This document shows, piece after piece, positions 55,760 to 64,000 of a DNA stretch of 64,000 bases. Both the position numbers and the translations under genes were made by a program. The notes beneath the pieces were generated by a model. It ran no database searches. It was not told where the DNA came from and saw only the letters and a list, made by a program, of their open reading frames with translations. Source of the DNA: Anthopleura xanthogrammica (taxonomy: Eukaryota > Cnidaria > Anthozoa > Actiniaria > Actiniidae); NCBI GenBank assembly GCA_964019055.1, contig OZ025210.1, positions 5,643,047 to 5,707,046 on the forward strand. The letters are read 5' to 3'. How positions within the stretch are numbered: the first letter of the stretch is position 1; each line of letters starts with the position of its first letter.

Positions 55760-58039
55760 TAATAGTTATGTAATGAACATTGCATAGACATACACGTGAA
55801 TTTGGAAACTCAAAATTTATTGGGAAATTTTTTTTTAATGCTGAATAAGGAGATAAGTTATGTTTACATGTGTCGAGCTCGAATAAATTTACAACATTCG
55901 TGGCAAATTTTCTATTTCAATTGATTTTCGAAATTACTGGAATTCCTTTTTTCTGCACTAAAAATAGTTGATAATCTCACTCAGGAGTTAGAAAAAAGCG
56001 CCAAGAAACAGTTGGGTTTTGTTTGTCAGATGCAGCGATGTTGGACAAAATGAAATTCGAATGACGATTCTAAGACGTACTCTATCTCATTGTTTTCGAC
56101 TAGAGTGTACGCAAATTAATTATGATTCATAAGTAATTATAGAAATACATTATTTTTGTTCACCCTTTAGCACAAATAGTAATTATTTTTGTTTGCTTAC
56201 GAATATTCTTCGGCATTCTTCGATAGCTCACTGAGCCATGTTACCTACCTCAACAGCGAAGGGACTAGTTAGATGTTAATGTGACATTCTCCTTTCCCCA
56301 CCCCCCTGGGGTATATCATTGGCTGTACTTTCGTATGTAAAATTATAAAATAATTTAGCGAGAAGTGTTTGGGGTAAAATGGGAGTAGAAAGATCTCTGA
56401 AGAACAGGGTCTTGAATGTCGTAAGTTCAATGATCTGAACAAATTGATTTGATGCTAGAAAATCCGAACATTCCAGAAAAATTCTTTGAAGGCTTTTCTT
56501 ATTATGCCTGAGTCGATAAAACATAAACAAATAGAGAACAAAGAGCAGGAAATTGCCTAGACAATTTATCCGTTCGACTCCCTTCCCCCTACCGTTAGCA
56601 AAGTAGAATATTCATCAAAACAAAACTATTTAAATTTAGCTATTTTTACTTTACGCATACTTTTTTGCTTCATTCTTTCAAACTCTCTTTCTTAATTTAT
56701 TCTTCTTTTACAAATTTTTCCTATATTTTTTTCTTTCCCCCAGTTGTTTTTGCTTACAGAACTTTTCTAGAAGCGAAGTAAATACGTAGAAAGATGCAGG
56801 GGTTATTTTGATGAAGCTAGACAAAACAAAGAACTTCCAGCAGTGATAAAAGTCCTTTGACTACGATATTGTTTTTTGACTCTAATCCTGTACATTAGCT
56901 CGAATGCTTGAAAGCCGAACAGGGATTAAGCCATTCTTTAGCTCTATAAATCAAGCTAATGACGACAAAACTCAAAATGGTTGCTAGAGTAAAATCCCTA
57001 CTACACTCACACGAGCACAAAATACTTAAAAATTAGTAGAAAGAAGATAAAAACCACGCAATTATTACGACGAAAAATATTCAAAGTAAGAGATGTCAAG
57101 TATCTTAAAAGTGCATAACTTCCATCAAATATTGATAATCTTTTCATAGACTAGTGAACTCGAATAAAAATACTCGAAATAGGTCTTAACAAAACACAAA
57201 ACAAAGCTTCAATGCTAATCTTCTCTTTTCCAAAGTGATGACAACAATTAATTCACCTCATCTCGTTCGTATAACTTACAATTTACGCAAACGACAAACT
57301 AAAAACGAGTTGAAGATTACAAAATTTTGATGTTTCGGTAGCTTGTCCTTCAAACACTCAAGTTTGTCGCTTCCTTCAATGAGACTCTTTCGGTAGAAGT
57401 CGAAGGAACGTGCTTGTCTGAATAAACCTATTACAATGAAACTCTTCTTTGTACTTTTGACAATTGTATTTCTTAGAAATTATAACCAGAAAACGCAGAA
57501 TATATTTCTGAAATGTTTTTATTATTCACACAATTTGCGGCATATTTACAATTTTTTACATAAGTTACAATATAATTTTTTTTTCAAATGTTTTTTTTAT
57601 CGATTTTTTAGCGACTACTTTGATGTGGGAAGTCAAATTTTTACTTTGGTTGACTTTTTTTGGAGATAAAGGTGATTTAGCACATGAAAACCACAATTTT
57701 TTGTTTTGACTTGTCTTTCTTGTTTACATTTTTATGATACTTCTACGTGCTCCATCAAATCAACCATTTCAAAACACTCAAGATTTGGAAGAAAAACATC
57801 TCAAATATTAATGAATCTCTTACAGAAATTGAAATATTCCATAAGACTTTTCCTCGACATTTTTTCCTGGATCAAGAAACCATTTCAATGTTAATAAACA
57901 ATTTGCGAAAAAATGATTTAAGTTACAATTGCGAATGTTTTTAAAAGTTCAATAATTTTTCTTTGCAGTTCTTTTCAGTGCAAGTTCGAAGCTTCTTTGA
58001 AGTTCGTTATAAGTCTTTAGAAAACTTCTTTGTTTACAG

Positions 58040-58123
58040 ATCCACCATGTTATGAGTTGTCGATGGAGGTTGAACAAATTCCAATCCAACCTTGCTTGAA
58101 TGCAGACTCATGTGTTGCATCAG
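58040..58123 (+). CDS. Exon-like stretch of unknown gene (28 codons)
   Basis: 84 bp between a good acceptor (TTTGTTTACAG) and a GTATGT donor. Only the phase-1 reading is open, and it starts with G+AT (Asp) like exon 2 of both Ovo paralogs: DPPCYELSMEVEQIPIQPCL and eight more residues. No homology is recognised and no partner exon is certain. Joining to an acceptor near 63107 would give an early stop. It may be a chance pairing of splice signals. Confidence 0.25.
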
Positions 58124-58234
58124 GTATGTGTCATCGCCAAAAATACTCGGATTGACTTGCTGAAAAAGGCATCAAAAAGCCTCGATAAAAGAGACTTTCT
58201 ATTGTCTGACAATTCTCAACCTATTTTCAACTGT

Positions 58235-58774
58235 CTAATGCACTCGGATAGATTTTTTCCTTTGCCATCCTCCAAGAACATCGGTAATCTTTCCCAGCCA
58301 CGGTGTCTGTTTGTTTATCTCATTCACTTCATGGCATTTTTTCACAGTCTTCGTTTCATTGTTATTCTCTGGTTCAGTGTTCGTCGTTGTACTGTAAGCT
58401 TTACTAAACGCTGCTGTGACAGCTCGTACAAAGTCCTGTGCTTCAGAAAATGACTCAAGGTACAAAGCATGACATTCTATCAACATAGGATCCTTCTTGC
58501 ATAAGTAGTTAAAAACTACAACCTTGGGAATTTTTTTGTAGGTGGCACAGAAGAGCGTACTTTTGATATAATATGTAGTAATCAAGCCATCTTTTTCTTC
58601 TATCGCGATACACTTTGGAGATACTTTGATAACAATGCTGCTCTTGTCCTTCATGTCGTAGCAACCCTTCTGATAGAGTCGAGCGGCATTTTCCAAGGTT
58701 CCAACTTTTGGAGCAAAGGCTTCGATTCTGCCTAAATATTTCGCCTTGCATTGAAATTCCGGTGAGCTTGGCAT
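58235..58774 (-). CDS. PID/PTB-domain adaptor protein (PID1/FAM43-like), 179 aa
   Basis: A single open exon encodes a phosphotyrosine-interaction-type domain at about residues 7-125. It runs from a first strand FQCKAKYLGRIEAFAPKVGT, through SSIVIKVSPKCIAIEEKDG and YYIKSTLFCATYKKIPKV, to ECHALYLESFSEAQDFVRAV with the closing AAFSKAY helix. The CHA...A...AF pattern is that of the PID_2 group (FAM43, PID1), in which CHAV follows a WVYRH-like strand; here that strand reads VVVFNYL. A hydrophilic tail rich in Asn, Thr, Glu and Lys follows. Such proteins are cytoplasmic adaptors that bind NPxY-type tails. The start is the first ATG, only seven residues before the domain. An in-frame stop lies about 60 bp upstream, so either the N-terminus is short or another exon exists. 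It is convergent with Ovo paralog B. The domain call is firm; the subfamily is likely. Confidence 0.78.
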   Translation of the reverse strand: MPSSPEFQCKAKYLGRIEAFAPKVGTLENAARLYQKGCYDMKDKSSIVIKVSPKCIAIEEKDGLITTYYIKSTLFCATYKKIPKVVVFNYLCKKDPMLIECHALYLESFSEAQDFVRAVTAAFSKAYSTTTNTEPENNNETKTVKKCHEVNEINKQTPWLGKITDVLGGWQRKKSIRVH

Positions 58775-59810
58775 CTTTAGCTCGTTGAATGAAAGTGATT
58801 TCTCTTGTGATAACAGTTTTGATTCTTCTTCTCTTGATCAAAGTTCACTAGTCAAGGTTGTTGACTCATATGACTCTTGCATGAGCCATCCCGGGGTTAT
58901 ATTCTAATATGTCGATATCCGCTAGAACGATCTTTGATTCTGCGTGCTGTGTAATCGTCCATGAACCAACCAATAGCAGCTCACCATTTAACCCAATTTC
59001 CTCTGACCCGTAAACTCAAATATATTGCTTTCAAAGCCAGTCATTTGTCTTATTTCCAGACGTTTCGATAAAAAATTCAAATTCACATCAAATTTGTACA
59101 TATACGTAACACAAGGATTGAATGAAAATACTGGAATATATATTAGAATTTGTTTATTTTTTCCATGTTTACAACCAACGTAATTCACTATTTTTAAGAC
59201 CTAAACCGATTTTCAAAATACGCTTATGGTTTTAAACATTTTCTTAAGAACATCTTGTAATCATAAAATTTGTATTTCGCAACCAGAATTTGCGTCTAGG
59301 CTACGTCGTGACTAAATGCAAGGTCGTTTCATAAATCACTCTGTCAAAAAAATTGTCATGTCTCTCCTATATCTCTCTCGTAAACGTGTTTGAAATCTTC
59401 ACCATCGTTCTCCAAGCTTCCTTGAATATTGAGACACTTTGACTCTATAATATATTTTGTCTAATTCCAGAGCTTATCAGAATTATTTTTCCTTTGCACG
59501 TAGTTATAACTTGCGAATAAAAATCTGCTAAGAGATTATTTACCCGCAAGCCTTATGAGAATACGCTGTAAATTAATAAACATTCATACGGTTTCTTTTC
59601 GTTACTAACGGTTTCATATGGCTGACAAAAAATTCCAATAAAAAAACCTAGTTAAAAAGCTCATCAGCACTTGAAATGATCAAAATCAAAATTACAAATT
59701 ATTTTTGTGTGATTTTATGCTTCCATTTTCTCTCCATAACATTTAGAACTAAGATATTTTCCGTCTTTGTTCATGTTAAAATCAGTAATAAAAGATTGTT
59801 ATGTCCTGTT

Positions 59811-60056
59811 CTAGCTTTTCACCCAGCTGGAATAAACGTAATAACTACGTAAATTGTAAATATTCAATTCTGTGTTGAGTCTGGTTTCCATATGAACCAA
59901 CGAATCGCCAAGATCATTATAATTGGTTTCGTCTCTTATGACCAAATGAGTTGAAAGATTTTTAGTTTCCAGCGATACCAGAGAGCTCTCATTCAATATT
60001 TTGACAATAAAGCCGCTTCGCCAATATTTGTCTGGCGCTTCGAGAATGTAGTTGAA
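59811..60056 (-). CDS. Possible orphan terminal exon (about 80 codons), product unknown
   Basis: On the - strand an open frame of normal-looking composition (LEAPDKYWRSGFIVKILNES, then LETKNLSTHLVIRDETNYND) ends with a TAG at 59811-59813. It has no ATG near its start and an in-frame TGA just upstream. If real, it would be a last exon entered through an AG such as that in GCGCCAG. It contains no low-complexity sequence and no family is recognised. It may be a relic or chance. Confidence 0.2.
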   Translation of the reverse strand, partial: FNYILEAPDKYWRSGFIVKILNESSLVSLETKNLSTHLVIRDETNYNDLGDSLVHMETRLNTELNIYNLRSYYVYSSWVKS

Positions 60057-60871
60057 CAAAAGCCAAAGTGTTCACGGAACTGAAATTCTAAATTACTTCG
60101 GGCATCCAAGTGAATATGCATGCAGAGAAATCAAAAAACATAATTTATTTGGTCTGTTTGAGTGACTTACATTGTCCACCATCTTGGCATATAAATAAAA
60201 ACAAGATATTTAGTATTTTATTCTACAAATTCTAAAATATCTCTATATAATCTTTTTTTGAAAACTCCTTAGCTTCCAAAAGAGAAGGATTTCTGGAAAT
60301 TCTAGGTCTTTAACCGACGCAGATAAAGATTGTTTTCACATACATGCACTGAGTTAGAATCATGCCAACATTACATGTTTTAGAAACCAGTATAATGAGT
60401 TTTCACACGATTCTTAGCTACGTTTACTGAGGTGTGTTTGTGATTCATTATAAGAGACTTTCCTGTGACAGCCACTTTGAAAAATTTACGGTTTTATTTC
60501 TTGAATAAAAGGCGTTTTTATTTCCTTTTGGGGTCGATAAAAATTCCATTCTCAGTTCTGGTCTACGTGATTCGTTTTTAAAAGATCGTTCGCTCATGTC
60601 CAAAACTATCTTTGCACTTGCCTACCAAAACGTCTCAGCATTTTAGGCCTCTCAAGATGAAATGTCATCACTTCAGCACTTCATCTTCAAACAGAGAAAA
60701 CATTTTAAGCGGCCTTGACTTGTCCCATACTTTGTTTACGTGTTTTGGTTTTTCCTGTCCCTTTTCCTGTTCCTCTTCTTCATCTTTTCTTCTTGTCTTT
60801 CTAATCAAGCACAGGAGACACGGACAAAAGCCGATACGTCAGAGGGTCACGTGCGCTTGTGTACATGATTA

Positions 60872-61088
60872 GCAACCTTCAGAACCGACTATTAGTACGA
60901 GAACAAGTACCAACGAGTACGAGTTATGCAATTGGCGCTGTGCTCGTGCTTTACACTGAATCGTATTCAATTTCCTATTTTTAAGAATCTAAAGTTTAAA
61001 TCTACGTACTCCATCACGACTACGAAATTATAGTGGCAATCTTTCAGAGTTCAAAACTCGTGCTCGTATAGTCGGATCTGAAGGTCGC
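60872..61088. mobile_element. MITE, 217 bp, with TA target-site duplication
   Basis: The left end GCAACCTTCAGAACCGACTA and the reverse complement of the right end GCGACCTTCAGATCCGACTA are imperfect terminal inverted repeats. Homology continues with ACGAG blocks. The bases outside are TA on both sides. It is non-autonomous, of Tc1/mariner type by its TA target. Confidence 0.8.
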
Positions 61089-61366
61089 TATTATCGTCAG
61101 TTTTATGGGAGCCCTCATGTTTCATCGATTAGTAATCTTCAATGCATTGTTATCATCTTCAGTAGCAAAACCACAAATAGTTACATACCACATGGTTTTC
61201 CATTCAAGGGAAAGTTAAATATAGAAACAAAAGGGTTCGGAATTGCAATCTCCAAAAGTTAACCATCCAAGACTAATTCCAACTCTAACTCACTCCTCGG
61301 AAATGTACGTGACCCAATATCTATCATTAACAGAGACCTATTAAATCATCGAGACTTTTTTGGCAC

Positions 61367-61370
<4 letters not shown>

Positions 61371-61456
<86 letters not shown>
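61371..61456. repeat. (GA)n microsatellite
   Basis: About 42 GA units in a pure run. Confidence 0.98.
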
Positions 61457-61460
<4 letters not shown>

Positions 61461-61845
61461 CAAACTAATTGTGAAAATTAACAAGTTAACAAGTGTTAGA
61501 AAAAGTGTTCAGTAAATAGTCGAGCTTTCAAAGACTCCATTCCCATGCAGCCAAATGGTCGACGTATGGAAATTGTCTTACAAAAATAACCCTTACGTAA
61601 TGTTTATTACACATCGATATCGTCCGTGCCATCAAACATAAAATTAGAACACTGTCACGTGACATGTCAACGTCAACATCCGACCCTCCCTTGAACATAG
61701 CCGTGCAAATAGTTGTATTTATGTATGGCCAAATCATGCTCAAATTATATACCAAATCTATTTCAGATATACTAATGCTGATAAGTTCTGAATCAATGCA
61801 GATACTTGCTTTAAATTTAACTGTATCGATAGTGAAGGAGTAGAC

Positions 61846-61916
61846 GAGTCTAACGGTCTAGTGGTCCTGTCTTGGTTCGTCTCGAAAGACTAAGCATTCC
61901 CAATTCAAATCATCAA
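61846..61916 (+). repeat. Degenerate tRNA-like sequence (possible SINE head)
   Basis: TCTAACGGTCTAGTGGTCCT resembles the D-arm/A-box side of a tRNA, and CCCAATTCAAATCAT about 45 bp later resembles a T-arm/B-box. No full cloverleaf forms by eye, so it is more likely a SINE head or tRNA relic than a working tRNA gene. Confidence 0.25.
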
Positions 61917-62287
61917 AATAGATTCTTACGTAGTTTGTTTTGAACGATAGGAGTTCTGAATATTTTGAATTATCAACATTTCATGTGAATAAGTCAAGTT
62001 TTTATTCAGTTTAGTTGAGTGTGAACCAAGTGCCTTACTATCAAACAACAATTTCTACTGCTGATCTCCAAATTTGGGCTTTACTGTAGTTTGCGGGGGG
62101 AAAAAACGAAAAGAAACGACAATTTCGCAAAGATTCAGGCCGATAATATGCACTTTGCGAAACTGTCGTTTCATTTCATTTTGTTCCACAAACTGAGTGT
62201 AGAAAGCCCCAAAGTCGGTAAACAGTTTAACCCACAGTGATAGAAAGTTTTCAGACCAGAGGCAAGATGATGTATTAATAATAATAA

Positions 62288-62514
62288 TAATACACATGAA
62301 AAAATTTCTCGATTCTGATTGGCTGAGAGCAGTGCAGAAAAAAGGAAATCAAGTGCAGAAAAAAGGAAATCAAGTGCAGAAAAAAGGAAATCAAAATTTT
62401 TTCATGTGTATTATTAATTGGAAATCATATAGTTTTTCTCGTGCAATTTTGGAATAAATTTGAACTCACTCGTTCAAATTTATTCCAAATTGCACTCGAA
62501 ACCATATGATTTCC
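62288..62514. mobile_element. Composite foldback element with two nested hairpins
   Basis: The outer pair, AATACACATGAAAAAATTT at 62288 and its reverse complement near 62396-62415, encloses three copies of a 21-bp unit (GTGCAGAAAAAAGGAAATC plus AA, 62332-62394). A second hairpin follows, with arms of about 43-46 bp at 62420-62465 and 62472-62514. It starts GGAAATCATATAG and has a loop of about 6 bases. There is no coding capacity. Confidence 0.8.
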
Positions 62515-63861
62515 TGTACAAATAAATCAAATATAATACTCAAATACAATACTTTTTTTATTAAAAAGTATTAGCTTTCATTGTCTTTTAAAAAAAAAAA
62601 ATACTTTAGTCCAAGTTAGCTTTGCTTCGCCGCCATCTTGGAAAAGAGCGCTATGCATGGGAAGGGAGAGAGACTGGGAATGAATTAAACTATGATTAGC
62701 AGATTGCATCTGAAGGAGAATCTGAAGAGGAGTTGATTGATGGATATTAGAGTAAACTTACGTTTGTACAGAATCTTACTTCTCTCTATTCAGTACCTCA
62801 GTCTTCTTGTAACTCTTTTTTTGGGGGTAGGGGTGGTCTTCTACAGTATAAAACACGTACAGTCTTTGCAAATAAGCCGTAGACGATTTTAAAATTCTAC
62901 ACGACCAAATTCAAGCCTTTGTTATCATTTCCGTCGCTTTTCAATCATTTTTTCAATAAGTTGACAAGTTTCTTTGATTTGTTGTGCATATTGCTAAAGG
63001 AATGTCAATACCAAGTGACAATGACGTGCCGCGTCAAATCTACATAAAACTACAAGATTGTTATCAAATACTTATTAAACAACCGTTCATCTTTGTTTCT
63101 TTATAGCTGGGCATTCCAGGTTGGCATGGAATACATCGTAAGACCAGCAGACGAAAAGATAATTTAGAACTTCGCTGTACACTTCATCTACACAAACAGT
63201 TTATGCTGTAGGCCACTTCTGGTGCTTATCTGGGTATTATTTCGCAGCTTTTGAATCAGGGTTTGCCTGATATAAATTCTAGAGGCGTTGTATGCAGCTT
63301 CTATTATGGTACAACTACACAGGATACGTTTCTCAACTCTCTTTCTCGCAGTGGTATTTGGTAAGTGAGCAGATTCGACCTCTTTAATTATACAAGCCTG
63401 CTAGCTTCATGTAAAACTCAGTCAGTTAAAGCCGTACGTATACGCGGCTGTACGTACGTGTATTTGACCTACAAGTGTCAGGATTACCGTTTATCACATG
63501 TATGCTATATTGTTTGTTTTTCTTTCTCGTTTTCTGGCGTTTGCCTGGTCAAATGTTAAGATTTTCAGAATGCTCTGTTATTGAATTCAATGCGAGAAAG
63601 TTACTCAAAGAAGGGAAATATCGTCAGGTTGGATGAACACTATGAGAAGAAGCGTGGTAGCTTGGAAATTATTACACTTGCTCGAATGCTACAATATAAC
63701 CAAAGACGCCTGTATGGTCTTCATTGATCTGTATGAGACCGTTTACATGGATTTTTAAAAGTGCCTGAAGAATTGCTTTCCAAGAGGCGCCGAAAGAAAA
63801 TTTAAAAGAGTTAGCCCTAGGGACATAGAGTCAGTCATAGAAACTGATTCGTTGGTTAGTC

Positions 63862-63875
63862 GTTACCATAGAAAC
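63862..63875. promoter_or_regulatory. RFX X-box motif
   Basis: GTTACCATAGAAAC fits GTHNYYATRRNAAC at every defined position. A half-related GTCATAGAAAC lies 31 bp to the left. No transcription start is visible in the window. Confidence 0.35.
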
Positions 63876-64000
63876 TGGTCGGTTGGGGGCCTCAAGATGA
63901 AAGCATTTACTGTCTACTTTTGATTTACAGGTATATTATCTACGCATGCGCTAAACTCCCTTCAAAACACAACGACCAGTACCAGTCTCCGTAACCTTAC

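Larger units (their letters stand above)
54858..58234. other. Intergenic between Ovo-like paralog B and the PID-domain gene
   Basis: The 3' flank of paralog B with poly(A) signals, an E-box pair and a MITE. Beyond 55800 I see AT-rich unique sequence and one exon-like stretch at 58040-58123. The two neighbouring genes are convergent, so no promoter is required here. Confidence 0.6.
58775..64000. other. Intergenic or partly intronic right end, no clear gene
   Basis: It holds two MITE/foldback elements (60872-61088, 62288-62514), a GA microsatellite, a tRNA-like relic at 61846-61916 and an X-box motif at 63862-63875. Splice-like signals occur at about 63107 (acceptor) and 63360 (GTAAGT donor), but the frames between them have stops. 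They could bound a noncoding exon. No coding gene is supported. Confidence 0.5.

Overview
This is a eukaryotic, metazoan window: AT-rich, with small coding exons bounded by GT/AG splice sites inside long introns, and with SINE, LINE and MITE debris plus many microsatellites. The gene content (XRCC1, two Ovo-family zinc-finger genes, a PID/PTB adaptor), a CR1/L2-like LINE tail and a tRNA-derived SINE suggest a cnidarian, probably an anthozoan such as a stony coral. That assignment is an inference from overall character, not from a database search.

Layout. Positions 1-4586 hold the last seven visible exons of XRCC1 on the + strand. They run from the end of the central BRCT domain, through an acidic linker, to the complete C-terminal BRCT domain. 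The introns carry a 22-bp minisatellite, a foldback element, a SINE, a LINE fragment and a ~120-bp tandem repeat. Positions 4587-20339 are intergenic, with only repeats and a few candidate motifs. Positions 20340-28457 hold a two-exon Ovo-like gene (394 aa): a SNAG exon, a 6.9-kb intron, then an exon with an acidic region and four C2H2 fingers. Positions 28722-29285 are an ordered minisatellite just 3' of it. Positions 29286-41300 are intergenic and rich in microsatellites. Positions 41301-54857 hold a second Ovo-like gene (605 aa) with the same two-exon plan, the same intron phase and an 11.7-kb intron. Positions 58235-58774 on the - strand encode a single-exon PID/PTB-domain protein, convergent with the second Ovo gene. 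The rest, to 64000, is intergenic with MITEs, foldbacks and a GA microsatellite.

Main observation. The two tandem Ovo paralogs differ strongly along most of their length, including synonymous sites right after finger 3. Yet they are identical at all 212 nucleotides from the middle of finger 1 through finger 3 (28062-28273 versus 54471-54682). This points to recent gene conversion confined to the DNA-binding core. Both genes also carry the 7-mer TAACGGT, the reverse complement of the vertebrate OVOL1 core CCGTTA extended by one base, within 250 bp upstream of their start codons. The minisatellite behind the first gene repeats a GTAACTG motif that fits the fly Ovo core. An auto- or cross-regulatory loop is therefore a testable hypothesis. 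I saw no CRISPR array, no intact transposase or reverse transcriptase and no rRNA.
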